Notes: generated by a model not told the origin, from the letters alone. A DNA stretch of 64,000 nucleotides from Janthinobacterium sp. B9-8 (GCF_000969645.2 NZ_CP014222.1:3847740-3911739), one strand, 5' to 3'; numbered from the stretch's first letter, positions 9,866 through 18,485 are shown. Numbers and translations: made by a program.

Positions 9866-10604
9866 CAACGCTCACGGGCGCTGCGTCAAAAATTTCTCGG
9901 TATGCCATATATTGCGTCAACATCATGACAGGCAGCACAACGACTAATCCAAGCATTAAAGTAAATGCCGACAAAATAAATAAAGCGGCAGCAAGCATGC
10001 CACTCAGTAAAAAAGCCTGCCAATTGCTGCAAACACCTGAAAACGACAGCTTCATTGCCTCAATCGCTGAATGACCTTTAAGCAGTACCAAGGCGGGTGC
10101 AAACCATGTAGCGCATTTCACTGGTGCCATTAAAATCAGGCTCAAAGACACGTGTAAATAAATGGCTTTCATCTCTTCCGGGCTGGGTAAAGTGCCAGCA
10201 GGAACATCAGGAAAAGTACCTTGGCTACCAAAAAAACTGAGCAATATCGTGACCAATACCGCAGCAAATAAATCAACAAAACCAATAAAAAGTAAGGGCT
10301 TTATTTCACCACGAAAAGCAGCAAATAAATCCAAAGGGCCCAGTTTATTGCCTAAATCGGCTTGCTTAGCCGCCAGATAAAACCCGGCAAATAGCACAGG
10401 AGCCGCCAAGGCATAAGCGATGGCACCCACGACCGAAAGCACATAAGCCAATAAAGCGACAACAAAAAACTGCAGGGCAAGCACAATCCACATCCCTGAC
10501 TGGCGGCGAAACAGCTTAAATCCACTCACATACCACTGCCAGCCGCGCCCGGCAGGCAGGCGACGCGGCTCAGGCAAGAGATCAATTACATTATCATTTT
10601 CCAT
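9855..10604 (-). CDS. BPSS1780-family membrane protein
   Basis: The 249-residue protein has a polar N-terminus (about 35 residues, with LPAGRGWQWYVSGFKLFRR) and then five or six hydrophobic segments between about 40 and 240. Both the start motif and the membrane pattern match the uncharacterised BPSS1780 membrane-protein family that is widespread in betaproteobacteria. No enzymatic motif is visible. It lies directly upstream of dgkA and overlaps it, which suggests an envelope-related role; this is only inferred from position. Confidence 0.8.
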   Translation of the reverse strand: MENDNVIDLLPEPRRLPAGRGWQWYVSGFKLFRRQSGMWIVLALQFFVVALLAYVLSVVGAIAYALAAPVLFAGFYLAAKQADLGNKLGPLDLFAAFRGEIKPLLFIGFVDLFAAVLVTILLSFFGSQGTFPDVPAGTLPSPEEMKAIYLHVSLSLILMAPVKCATWFAPALVLLKGHSAIEAMKLSFSGVCSNWQAFLLSGMLAAALFILSAFTLMLGLVVVLPVMMLTQYMAYREIFDAAPVSVDGV

Positions 10605-10949
10605 TTTTTCCTACTCGTACTCCGGCAAGGCTTGAAGGATACGTGAACCACCTGGCTTACTCAAAGGTAAACATAGCAAGCAAGCCTGAAATGGGCTTAC
10701 TACGATAAATATGCATGAAACAATTAGCCCGGTATTTGTTGCAGACATAAAACTAAATCACCGCAGTCCCTGAAGTTACCTTCAGTTGCAAGTAGAGCAC
10801 GGAAGATTGCCCGCTGAGTACGGCCATTGTGCGGCTTTTAAATAAAGATTTAATTTCAAAGCAGATTAACAACACCCCTACTGCATTTGTTTTTTTACAT
10901 AAAAAAAGCCACATGAATTAACTCATGTGGCTTTTTTAACACTAGAAAA
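10605..10949. other. intergenic region between ackA end and membrane-protein gene
   Basis: This spacer should carry the promoter of the leftward BPSS1780-dgkA unit in its left part and holds the ackA terminator at its right end (listed separately). I see no convincing ORF. The middle contains AT-rich, promoter-like sequence but no hexamer pair I would defend. Confidence 0.4.
10901..10939 (-). terminator. rho-independent terminator of ackA
   Basis: A 14-15 bp stem (AAAAAAGCCACATGA paired with TCATGTGGCTTTTTT) with a six-base loop ends in T-runs on both strands. It lies 11 bases after the ackA stop and should end leftward transcription. Confidence 0.9.
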
Positions 10950-12143
10950 TTAAATGGCAACGCACTTTAAAGCATGACGTGCAATCATCAATTCTTCATT
11001 GGTTGGAATGATATACACAGGAACACGGCTGCTTGGCAGAGAGATACAGCGCGCTTCACCTGAGCGTTTTGCGTTTTCTGTTTCATCAATTTCCACGCCT
11101 AACCAGCGCAATTCATTGCATACCGTAGCGCGGGCAATATCGTCGTTCTCGCCAATACCTGCCGTAAACACCAGCGCATCAAAGCCTTGCATCGCCGCAG
11201 CTAAAGATGCCGTTTCACGCACAACACGGTGAGCAAAATAATCCACAGCAAACTTAGCATGTGGATCTTTGCTAGCATGCAGATCGCGCATATCGCTAGA
11301 AATACCCGACATACCCAATAAGCCTGATTTTTTATAGATTAGCTCTTCAATTTGTGAGGCATCCATTTTCAGATGGCTCATAAAGTGCAGAATCAAAGCT
11401 GGATCGATCGTGCCGCAACGCGTGCCCATAGGCAGGCCTTCCAAGGCGGTAAAGCCCATTGTCGTTGCCTGGCACTTCCCCCCCAACAAAGCAGCCATCG
11501 ACGAGCCATTGCCCAAGTGAGCTACAACCGTGCGGCCTGCGGCAGCCTTAGCATCAATCGCAGGCAGCACACTGGCGATATATTCATAAGAAAGGCCATG
11601 AAAGCCGTAACGACGAATACCGTGTTTTTCGCTAAATTCATAAGGTAAGGCGTATTGCTGTTCGATTTCTGGCTGAGTGCGGTGAAAAGCGGTATCAAAG
11701 CAGGCAACTTGCGGCACATTAGGTAACAGCTGAGCCAGAACACGCATCGGCATAATATTGTGCGGCGCATGCAGTGGCGCTAGCGCAATCGTTTCATCCA
11801 GACCTTTTAAAACGTCTTCTGTAATCTGTACTGGCTGGCAAAAGCTTAAACCACCATGCACTACGCGATGGCCAATCGCTGCAATGGTGCGGCCTTCGAT
11901 ATGGCCATTGAGCCAAGCTAGCATATGACGCAGTGCAGAGTCGTGGTTCTTAGGCATATCTGCCGGTATCGATTCGGAAACCAGCTTATTGTCATTCGCA
12001 TCTTTAGCCACAAATTTAGGATCGACATAAATGCCGTCTGCTAAGCCTTTAAACAGCAAGACAGGATCTGCTGCTGTGGTTTCAAACAGGGAAAATTTGA
12101 TGCTGGACGAACCGGCATTGATAACTAGAACCAACTCACTCAT
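10950..12143 (-). CDS. ackA: acetate kinase AckA
   Basis: The 397-residue enzyme interconverts acetate plus ATP and acetyl phosphate plus ADP in the cytoplasm. The N-terminal phosphate-binding motif NAGSSSIKFSLF, the HRVVHGG motif near residue 90 and AHLGNGSSMAAL near residue 207 are conserved, and the length is standard. TAAGGAG lies at ideal spacing before the ATG. No pta gene is adjacent, so the Pta-AckA pathway partner must lie elsewhere. A strong terminator follows, and a long divergent spacer precedes it, so the gene is probably monocistronic. Confidence 0.97.
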   Translation of the reverse strand: MSELVLVINAGSSSIKFSLFETTAADPVLLFKGLADGIYVDPKFVAKDANDNKLVSESIPADMPKNHDSALRHMLAWLNGHIEGRTIAAIGHRVVHGGLSFCQPVQITEDVLKGLDETIALAPLHAPHNIMPMRVLAQLLPNVPQVACFDTAFHRTQPEIEQQYALPYEFSEKHGIRRYGFHGLSYEYIASVLPAIDAKAAAGRTVVAHLGNGSSMAALLGGKCQATTMGFTALEGLPMGTRCGTIDPALILHFMSHLKMDASQIEELIYKKSGLLGMSGISSDMRDLHASKDPHAKFAVDYFAHRVVRETASLAAAMQGFDALVFTAGIGENDDIARATVCNELRWLGVEIDETENAKRSGEARCISLPSSRVPVYIIPTNEELMIARHALKCVAI

Positions 12144-12553
12144 AAACTACTCCTTAGTATTACGCTGGCGGTGATAAGAATGCCTTACCACCAGCCCTGT
12201 TGTGCCTTTGCAAATCATCATTCAATCGCAGCATCACCTGCTTTTCAAAAGCGGGCAGATAATCAAGCCTCAGCCTCTGTAAGCACGCCATTTAGAGACA
12301 ATCAATCCAGCAAAATCAGCGCTGGTCTATCTCATTTTTCGTGTCAACCAAAAAAATCGGGCAGGCTGCCAAGCTGTGGCTGCGATAATATTCATAGCAA
12401 TTGCTGCTTATCTCTTACTCATTCGGCGCAATGTTAGAAACTGCAATGCTGCGCTGCAATGGAATAATTACTAGTGCATATTCTAAACAGCCATAAAGTC
12501 GGCTGTATTGGCCAAAATCAAGCAAAATCACTCAAATTAGGTGCATATTCACC
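12144..12553. other. divergent promoter region ackA / lipoyl-like gene
   Basis: This 410-base spacer separates two divergent genes and should hold both promoters. It contains a direct repeat of GTGCATATTC at 12474-12483 and 12541-12550, the second copy ending just before the rightward start codon. Between them is a hairpin, ACAGCC/GGCTGT (about 12487-12506). These may be an operator pair. An 88-codon open frame inside it has no ribosome-binding site and no protein-like features, so I do not call it. Confidence 0.45.
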
Positions 12554-13024
12554 ATGACCGCATTCACGACCCACCTGATCTGTGTTCCCGAGCTGGCAGA
12601 TTCCGCCTGCGTGAGCGCTCTGCATATCGCGCCCGGCCACCATGTTCAGAATAACGCCCCTCTGCTGACCTTAAGCTACGGCAGTGAAGAAATAGAAATT
12701 TGTGCGCCCGAAGCGGGTCTGGTTTCTCATTTAATGGTTTCACTCACCGAAACCGTATTTTGTGGCGATTTATTATTACAAATGGAAATCGAAGAAACAC
12801 CCGAGCCTGTTTTTGGTGCAGAAGCCACCTTTGTAAGCGCCTGCCAAGTTGACTGGCCGGAAACAGCCGTACTTAGTGTTAGCCCACAAGCCGCCCAATT
12901 TGCAGCAAGGCTAGGTGTAGACCTCAGTGCCGTCGAGGCCCAGGGTAAATGCATTGAAATCACCGATGTAGAAGCCCATATACGATCAGTGATGCTGCAA
13001 TGGCAAGCTGCAAACCATCATTAA
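12554..13024 (+). CDS. lipoyl-like / E3-binding-like domain protein without lipoyl lysine
   Basis: Residues about 5-80 follow the biotinyl/lipoyl fold pattern (VSALHIAPGHHVQ, then LLTLSYGSEEIEICAPEAGLV), as in the N-terminal domain of 2-oxoacid dehydrogenase E2 subunits. The hairpin where E2 has Asp-Lys-Ala reads GSEE, so the lysine to be lipoylated is missing; the only lysine in the protein is Lys132. Residues about 108-145 (SPQAAQFAARLGVDLS, then EITDVEAHI) resemble the peripheral subunit-binding domain that holds E3. The E2 catalytic domain is absent, and no dehydrogenase genes are nearby. It may be a scaffold or a decayed E2 fragment. The start lacks a clear Shine-Dalgarno sequence. Confidence 0.65.
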   Translation: MTAFTTHLICVPELADSACVSALHIAPGHHVQNNAPLLTLSYGSEEIEICAPEAGLVSHLMVSLTETVFCGDLLLQMEIEETPEPVFGAEATFVSACQVDWPETAVLSVSPQAAQFAARLGVDLSAVEAQGKCIEITDVEAHIRSVMLQWQAANHH

Positions 13025-13113
13025 AAAAAACCTGCCGCACTTGCTTGCATAAGAGCGGGAGTAGCCGCGCCTGCACCTGCTGCAAAGTCTAAAGTTCAGC
13101 AGGCTGCCCAGCG

Positions 13114-13395
13114 CTATTTTTTTTGCAACTGCTCCATAATCGCAGCCGGATCTTGGCTCGTCGCCAATACCGCCCGCACCTGATTAAATGCAGTGCTTGC
13201 CTCATTAGGATGTTTGCCATAAGACACCACACTGGCGTGTTTCCAGCCTGCCGCCAGCAAAGCATTGCGTTTAAACGTGGTTCCCTCGATACCACCACCA
13301 CCCAGCTGCATCAAAGCTTGTTCGATCAATACATGGGGTAAAGGAGTGCGAGAGATAATATTAAAATGATCGGGTAGTACTTCATCAAATTGCAT
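13114..13395 (-). CDS. small uncharacterised protein, 93 aa
   Basis: I do not recognise this 93-residue protein. It is soluble, with a glycine-rich stretch near residue 32 (QLGGGGIEG), a basic-aromatic middle (AAGWKHASVVSYGKHP) and a helical C-terminus (AIMEQLQKK). GGAG lies seven bases before the ATG, which supports translation and this start over the shorter overlapping frame. It is convergent with the lipoyl-like gene and lies downstream of aroG, separated by terminators, so it probably has its own promoter. Confidence 0.6.
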   Translation of the reverse strand: MQFDEVLPDHFNIISRTPLPHVLIEQALMQLGGGGIEGTTFKRNALLAAGWKHASVVSYGKHPNEASTAFNQVRAVLATSQDPAAIMEQLQKK

Positions 13396-13492
13396 ATGCT
13401 GGCTCCGATATCAGGCAATATATTTCCAGTATGGCAAGCTGTTTGCTAAGCGATCTTTCAAAAAAATAGACAACTTAGCTAAGACGCCCTCA

Positions 13493-13521
13493 AAAAAATA
13501 TCCCTGATCGTTTATCAGGGC
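13493..13521 (-). terminator. second leftward terminator after aroG
   Basis: A seven-base stem, CCCTGAT/ATCAGGG (13502-13508 with 13514-13520), is followed on the minus strand by a run of T. It lies about 100 bases beyond the first aroG terminator and shields the 93-aa gene from read-through. Confidence 0.6.
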
Positions 13522-13601
13522 ATTTTCAATACTAGTAAAGAGCTGTGCCAAATCCAGTAATTCCTTTCCATGAGCACTCGCTAAGCGGCAAATAGAAATA
13601 C

Positions 13602-13628
13602 AAAACGCCCCGATTTACGGGGCGTTTT
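13602..13628 (-). terminator. rho-independent terminator of aroG
   Basis: An 11-bp perfect stem AAAACGCCCCG/CGGGGCGTTTT with a five-base loop is flanked by T-rich sequence. It lies 30 bases after the aroG stop. Confidence 0.88.
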
Positions 13629-13657
13629 CTTATAAAGCTCAAACTTATTTCAAGCTT

Positions 13658-14728
13658 TTAAATATGTACTTTAGCAATTGCACGACGATCAACCACCGCC
13701 TTGGCTAAATCGATCAGCATGGTTTCAGTTTGATCCCAGCTAATGCAGCCATCCGTAATCGACTGACCATAAGTCAGCGGCGTGCCTTCGACATGATCCT
13801 GACGGCCGCCCACTAAATGACTTTCAATCATCACACCAAACACCGCATTATTGCCCCTAGCAAGCTGACCACACACATCGGCGGATACATCAACCTGGCG
13901 ACGGTAATCCTTGCTGCTATTTGCATGGCTAAAATCGACCATTATTTTTTGTGGCAGACCCGCAGCAGATAAATCGGTCATCGCAGCGCGCACATGATTG
14001 GTATCAAAGTTAGGTTCTTTACCACCACGCAAAATGATATGGCAATCAGGATTGCCCGCGGTCGCCACAATGGCTGAATGGCCCATTTTGGTTACAGACA
14101 GAAAGTGGTGCGACTGGCTGGAAGCACGAATGGCATCAAGAGCAATTTTTAAATTGCCATCGGTCCCGTTTTTAAAACCAACAGGGCAAGATAAACCCGA
14201 AGCCAGCTCGCGGTGTACCTGCGATTCAGTAGTGCGCGCACCAATTGCGCCCCAGCTCATCAAATCCGCCATATATTGTGGCGTGATCATATCGAGAAAC
14301 TCACCCGCGGTTGGCATGCCATCGTTGTTTAAATCAAGCAGCAATTTGCGCGCAATACGCAGGCCATCGTTGATATTAAAGCTACCGTTCAGGTAAGGAT
14401 CGTTAATCAAACCTTTCCAGCCAACAGTAGTGCGTGGTTTTTCAAAATAAACCCGCATCACGACTTCTAAATCGTTTTTATGCAGCTCACGCAGCACTTT
14501 AAGCTTAGCGCCGTATTCATGCGCAGCATCAGTATCGTGAATGGAACAGGGCCCAATAACGACCAAAAGGCGATCATCTGTTCCTTGCAGAATACGTTGA
14601 ATGGCTTGCCGGGTTTCAAAAACGGTGACGGATGCAATTTCGCTGACGGGAAATTTTTCCATCACGGCAATAGGGGGAAGTAGCTCTTTGATTTCTCGGA
14701 TACGGACATCATCTGTTTGATATTGCAT
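13658..14728 (-). CDS. aroG: 3-deoxy-7-phosphoheptulonate synthase (DAHP synthase)
   Basis: The 356-residue cytoplasmic enzyme condenses phosphoenolpyruvate and erythrose 4-phosphate, the first step of the shikimate pathway. The class I AroG/F/H signature is visible: VIGPCSIHD with the metal-binding cysteine near residue 63, RVYFEKPRTTVGWKG, and DFSHANSSKDYRRQ near the C-terminus. I take the ATG at 14728, preceded by AGGGAAGA, rather than an upstream in-frame ATG at 14770 that has no ribosome site and would add 14 atypical residues. The N-terminal region present in E. coli-type feedback-regulated enzymes is intact; which amino acid inhibits it cannot be read with confidence. Confidence 0.95.
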   Translation of the reverse strand: MQYQTDDVRIREIKELLPPIAVMEKFPVSEIASVTVFETRQAIQRILQGTDDRLLVVIGPCSIHDTDAAHEYGAKLKVLRELHKNDLEVVMRVYFEKPRTTVGWKGLINDPYLNGSFNINDGLRIARKLLLDLNNDGMPTAGEFLDMITPQYMADLMSWGAIGARTTESQVHRELASGLSCPVGFKNGTDGNLKIALDAIRASSQSHHFLSVTKMGHSAIVATAGNPDCHIILRGGKEPNFDTNHVRAAMTDLSAAGLPQKIMVDFSHANSSKDYRRQVDVSADVCGQLARGNNAVFGVMIESHLVGGRQDHVEGTPLTYGQSITDGCISWDQTETMLIDLAKAVVDRRAIAKVHI

Positions 14729-14792
14729 ATTCTTCCCTAGAGCGGCTGCCTTGCACCACGACAAGCACATAATAAAAGGAAGAGATTATCGT

Positions 14793-15209
14793 CTATCGAC
14801 AGTCGGCGCAAATGCCTTTCACGGTGATTTCAACCATGCGAGCCATAAAGTGCGCAGGCAAACTTACGGGCAGATCACTGCTAACGTTTTCTAGGCAGAA
14901 AAAACGACCACAATTTTCACACTGAAAATGTGCATGATGGTGTGGGGCGGGTGCAACAGAAAAACGCCAAACCCGATCATCGCCGGATAATTTATGCGCT
15001 AAATGCTGCTCGGTGAGCCAATCCAAAACTCGGTAAACCGTCACCCGGTCGATGGCAGGCTGCAGCGCAGCCAGCACATCAAGATGCGATAAGGGGCGCT
15101 GAGCATCCAAGAGAGCAGCCAGCACCCGTACACGCGCAGGAGTACTACGGGCACGGGTCTGGGTGACTAAGTCACGTGCTTTAGCAATTGTCTCGGAGGT
15201 ATTACTCAT
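14793..15209 (-). CDS. Fur-family transcriptional regulator, Zur-like
   Basis: The 138-residue protein has the Fur-family winged helix (RSTPARVRVLAALL, then DRVTVYRVLDWL) and a metal-binding dimerisation domain with the pairs CENC (about residue 97) and CADC (about 135), plus a histidine-rich HHHAHF stretch. It is more like Zur than Fur, so zinc-dependent repression is the best guess. The ATG at 15209 is used here; a GTG two codons upstream is possible. It lies 15 bases downstream of dksA and is probably co-transcribed with it. The target genes are not visible. Confidence 0.85.
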   Translation of the reverse strand: MSNTSETIAKARDLVTQTRARSTPARVRVLAALLDAQRPLSHLDVLAALQPAIDRVTVYRVLDWLTEQHLAHKLSGDDRVWRFSVAPAPHHHAHFQCENCGRFFCLENVSSDLPVSLPAHFMARMVEITVKGICADCR

Positions 15210-15224
15210 CAACACAGCACGGCA

Positions 15225-15641
15225 TTAATCTGCGTACTGCTTTTTCATACGTTCACGACGCTCTTGTGCTTCCAGAGACATGGACGCAGTTGGACGTGCA
15301 ACCAGACGTGGCAGGCCAATCGGCTCGCCGGTGTCTTCACAGTAGCCGTAATTACCCTCATCAAGCTTACGCAAAGTCGATTCAATCTTCATTAGCAACT
15401 TACGCTCACGATCACGAGTGCGTAGCTCTAATGCGTATTCTTCTTCTAAAGTAGCGCGATCAGCCGGATCAGGCGTGGCTTCCTGCTCTTGCAAGTGTTG
15501 GCTGGTCTGATTGGCATTTGCCAACAGCTCTGCTTTCATTTGCAGAAGCTTAGCCCGGAAAAACTCGAGGTGATCCGGGTTCATGTAATCATCTTCTGAA
15601 CCATTCCAGTTAATGATTTCTTGTTCCGTGAGTTTGGCCAT
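15225..15641 (-). CDS. dksA: RNA polymerase-binding transcription factor DksA
   Basis: The 138-residue protein enters the secondary channel of RNA polymerase and, with ppGpp, adjusts rRNA and amino-acid promoters. The coiled-coil tip carries DPADRA (residues 58-63), with the two acidic residues needed for function. The C-terminal globular part has only one of the four zinc cysteines (Cys101 in GYCEDTGEPIG); the later pair is replaced by ASMSLEAQ. This zinc-independent form is common in alpha- and betaproteobacteria. GGGAGAACCACC precedes the chosen ATG. An upstream in-frame start would add 20 residues of no known family similarity. Confidence 0.95.
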   Translation of the reverse strand: MAKLTEQEIINWNGSEDDYMNPDHLEFFRAKLLQMKAELLANANQTSQHLQEQEATPDPADRATLEEEYALELRTRDRERKLLMKIESTLRKLDEGNYGYCEDTGEPIGLPRLVARPTASMSLEAQERRERMKKQYAD

Positions 15642-15826
15642 GGTGGTTCTCCCTTTCTGCAAATGGGGGCGGGGCGAAGATGCGCTGTGAGAGTATTTCA
15701 TGAATCTGAAACAAAAACTAAACAGAACATCAACTTACGAGCATACACCCCACCAAATGGGGAGGCAGCATAATCAAGTCCCCGCCGCAATGCAATAACT
15801 CGTTTTGCCATACAGGCGGTATGGTA

Positions 15827-16129
15827 TTAATGAGACAACACCCAACGCACAATAATCCTTAAATCTTTCTCTTCAATTTGCTGGGCAGGCATAGGAATTT
15901 TGCCCCATTTCCCGCCCGGTAAACCACTACGCACTTCTTTCATTAGCATCGCTTCTGCGTCTTTTTGCCCACGATATTTAGCGGCTACTTCTTTATACGA
16001 CGGACCAACGATTTTAGTATCAATAGCATGGCAAGCTAAGCAATTATATTTTGCAGCCACTTTTGCGCCATCTTCAGCCCAGGCAAGCGGCGTACAGATC
16101 AGCAATAGCGGCAAAAAATACTTAATCAT
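15827..16129 (-). CDS. small periplasmic c-type cytochrome
   Basis: The 100-residue protein has a signal peptide (about 1-18, cleaved near AWA) and one haem-binding motif, CLACH, at residues 30-34. Met80 in KIPMPAQ is the likely second haem ligand. Size and motif spacing match the class I cytochrome c-551/c-552 group, which carries electrons in the periplasm between the bc1 complex or dehydrogenases and terminal reductases or oxidases. It is a single gene, between dksA and a TonB-like gene, with no partner oxidoreductase nearby. Confidence 0.92.
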   Translation of the reverse strand: MIKYFLPLLLICTPLAWAEDGAKVAAKYNCLACHAIDTKIVGPSYKEVAAKYRGQKDAEAMLMKEVRSGLPGGKWGKIPMPAQQIEEKDLRIIVRWVLSH

Positions 16130-16240
16130 GTTTTTTCCTTACGGGTAGATGAAGCGTAAAGCTATTTTAGCAGCAAGCAGGTAGCCTGCGTCGTGCTACA
16201 CTCCCGCGATTAAAAATCTTAGGCAAGTACAGGTTGGCAA

Positions 16241-17095
16241 ATGGATAGAGCGCAACGCTTTATGGCTCTGGGTGGGTTCTTATCGGTACTCGCACATGCT
16301 ATCCCTATTTTCGGCATGAAATTTGTCATGCCCGATCCTAAGACGCTGTTTTCAGCGCAGCCACTCGAAGTGGTGCTTGTAAACCAGCGCACGCTGCAAG
16401 ATGCTCACAAGGCCGATGCGCTGGCGCAAGCCAATCTCAATGGTGGCGGTAATACGGATGTGGCCAATCAACACGTCAAATCCCCCCTGCCTGCCAGCAA
16501 TAATGCCCAGTCCAAAGAGCTTGAGCGCGTTAAAGAACAGCAAAAAAAGCTGGAAGCCGATGCAGAAAAGCTGATGTTGCAGCTCAAAGCCAATACCCGT
16601 GTCGCACAGGATTTGGGTAAGAGCACGCAAACTGAAAACGTGGGTCTGGATAATGAGCAATTAAAGCAACAGGCACGTGAAATAGCCGGCTTAGCAGCGC
16701 AAATCAGCAAGCAAACCAGCGATTATCAAAGCCGCCCACGTATGACTTTTATTGGCGCACGGGCGAGAGAATATCGTTTTGCCCGTTATGTAGAAGACTG
16801 GCGAATGAAAATGGAGCGAGTCGGTGCGCTGGCTTATCCGCTGGATGCGCGCGGACAAAAAATGTACGGCCGCTTGCTGGTTTCAGTAGAAATTGATGCT
16901 AACGGTAATGTGCGCCATGCTGAAATCACCAAATCATCGGGCAATAAAGAATTAGATTCTGCCGCTTTGCGCATCATAAAAATGGCCGCGCCTTTTGGTA
17001 AGTTCCCAGACGATATTCGTAAAGACACCGATGTGCTCAGCATTAGCCGCACTTGGACCTTTGCAAAAGGTGACACTGTTTTAGGTAATGATTAG
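16241..17095 (+). CDS. TonB-family energy-transducing protein
   Basis: The 284-residue protein has one N-terminal membrane segment (about 8-28), a long central region with a charged, Gln-rich coiled coil (about 95-160), and a C-terminal TonB-type domain (about 195-275: YGRLLVSVEIDANGNV, SSGNKELDSAALRI, then WTFAKGD). Such proteins link the proton motive force of an ExbB-ExbD complex to outer-membrane receptors. No exbB, exbD or receptor lies beside it, so it may use the TolQR-like complex or distant partners. The spacer between it and ruvC is filled by a palindromic repeat. Confidence 0.85.
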   Translation: MDRAQRFMALGGFLSVLAHAIPIFGMKFVMPDPKTLFSAQPLEVVLVNQRTLQDAHKADALAQANLNGGGNTDVANQHVKSPLPASNNAQSKELERVKEQQKKLEADAEKLMLQLKANTRVAQDLGKSTQTENVGLDNEQLKQQAREIAGLAAQISKQTSDYQSRPRMTFIGARAREYRFARYVEDWRMKMERVGALAYPLDARGQKMYGRLLVSVEIDANGNVRHAEITKSSGNKELDSAALRIIKMAAPFGKFPDDIRKDTDVLSISRTWTFAKGDTVLGND

Positions 17096-17100
17096 TAGCC

Positions 17101-17250
17101 AGTCAAGCTGAAACGACAGGCATAAATCGCGTCTTTTTCCACCTAGCTGCGTTGCTCGTCATTGCATAGCCAGCTATGCAGCTTCCTCGCGCCTTGCCAG
17201 ACGAAAAAATCCGTCGATTTCTAACCTGCCTTTTTCAACTGGACTGACTA
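17101..17250. repeat. imperfect palindromic intergenic element
   Basis: The whole tonB-ruvC spacer forms an imperfect inverted repeat centred on the hairpin GCATAG-CCAG-CTATGC (17164-17179). Outer arms share blocks such as CAGG, AAATCG and TTTTTC in inverted order. It has no ORF and no transposase. It looks like a dispersed non-coding repeat of the kind seen in many betaproteobacterial spacers; copy number outside the window is unknown. Confidence 0.55.
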
Positions 17251-17253
17251 CGA

Positions 17254-17775
17254 ATGCGTATTTTAGGAATTGACCCCGGCTCTAGAATCACAGGGTTTGG
17301 GGTGATTGATATCGACGGGCAAAACCGAACTTACGTCGCTTCGGGCTGTATTCGCACCCCCGGCGGGGAGCTAGCAGCCCGCATCAAATCCATTTTGCGC
17401 GGGATTACTGAAGTAGTAGAAACCTATAAGCCGGATGTAGCTGCAGTTGAAATTGTGTTTGTAAACGTCAACCCACAATCAACCTTAATGCTGGGCCAGG
17501 CACGGGGAGCGGCGATGTCGGCCCTTGTGCTGGCCGATCTGCCGATTGGGGAATATACGGCGCTGCAAGTGAAGCAGGCCGTGGTGGGAAATGGCCACGC
17601 AGATAAAGATCAAGTCAGCCAGATGGTGCAGCGCATGTTGCGCTTAAATGGCGCGCCGCAATCTGATGCTGCCGATGCCTTGGCTGTGGCACTTACCCAT
17701 GCTCAGCACGATAGTGGCGCAATGAAGCAACTGGCAAGCTTAGGTCTCACCATTAAACGTGGGCGTTTAGCTTAA
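17254..17775 (+). CDS. ruvC: Holliday junction endonuclease RuvC
   Basis: The 173-residue nuclease cuts four-way DNA junctions during recombination, together with RuvAB. Catalytic acidic residues are visible: Asp7 in GIDPGSR, a Glu in AVEIVF near residue 68, and the C-terminal pair in [13 protein letters not shown] near residues 138-146. Length is standard. In most proteobacteria ruvC is directly followed by ruvA; here 744 bases and an antisense gene intervene. The antisense gene ends within the last four bases of ruvC. Confidence 0.97.
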   Translation: MRILGIDPGSRITGFGVIDIDGQNRTYVASGCIRTPGGELAARIKSILRGITEVVETYKPDVAAVEIVFVNVNPQSTLMLGQARGAAMSALVLADLPIGEYTALQVKQAVVGNGHADKDQVSQMVQRMLRLNGAPQSDAADALAVALTHAQHDSGAMKQLASLGLTIKRGRLA

Positions 17776-18485
17776 AGTTTGCTACGGCAAAGCGGCAGCT
17801 CGGCATTAAAGCGAGCAAGAAACTCTGGCTCTTCTTTTAAGAAACGATGGCCAAAATACACGCCTAAAGGTTTGTCTTCTAATAATTCGGAGCGAATTTT
17901 TTGCTCCGAATGCGTCAAGCGAATCGACTCATTCATCGCCAAATCACTCGCCAATACTGCTTCGACTCTTCCTGCGATCAGCATTTTTAATAACTGATCA
18001 TGCCCAGGAGGGGAGGCATAAATTCGATAGCCGGATATTTTTAACCAGCTCAGCATATTCGAGCCAAAATAAGCCCCCACCATCGCCGATTGGCGGAATT
18101 CTTCACTTAAAGGCTTGGCATGACTATCGCGGCGAAAATACCAGCGCCACTGCTGAGGCGCAATCATTTGCGTCAACGAGGCGTAACGATCCCGCTCATT
18201 GCTTTGCGATGCTGAAAAAAAGCCATCGGCCTCACCCAGCTCAACTAAGTTCTGCGCACGCTTCCATGGCAAAAACTTAATTTCTACCGGACGCTGCAAT
18301 TTATTCATAACGCAACGTACCGTTTCCAGGGCAATACCTGTCTGGCGTCCATCTTCCAGCTGATTACTGTATGGTAATTGCTGCTGTGTCAGTAGTTTTA
18401 CGGGCACGGCACCCGCTTGCAGAGCAGATGCTAAGCAAAAAATACCTAACTTCACTTTCAGATTCGTCAAGCGATTGTCGGCCAT
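17772..18485 (-). CDS. periplasmic solute-binding protein-like (SBP family 3)
   Basis: The 237-residue protein has a signal peptide in its first 35 residues or so ([15 protein letters not shown]). Its body resembles the family 3 periplasmic amino-acid-binding fold: an early LPYSN segment, [15 protein letters not shown], a DGFFSAS segment, and a late EAVLAS segment. There is no ABC permease or ATPase nearby, so it may be a stand-alone sensor-like or orphan binding protein. It lies antisense between ruvC and ruvA; its 3' end overlaps the ruvC stop by four bases and its start is 34 bases from the ruvA start. Confidence 0.75.
   Translation of the reverse strand: MADNRLTNLKVKLGIFCLASALQAGAVPVKLLTQQQLPYSNQLEDGRQTGIALETVRCVMNKLQRPVEIKFLPWKRAQNLVELGEADGFFSASQSNERDRYASLTQMIAPQQWRWYFRRDSHAKPLSEEFRQSAMVGAYFGSNMLSWLKISGYRIYASPPGHDQLLKMLIAGRVEAVLASDLAMNESIRLTHSEQKIRSELLEDKPLGVYFGHRFLKEEPEFLARFNAELPLCRSKL

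Noticed and set aside
12171..12437. 88-codon frame in the ackA divergent spacer
   Set aside because: It has no ribosome-binding site, atypical composition and would occupy the promoter region.
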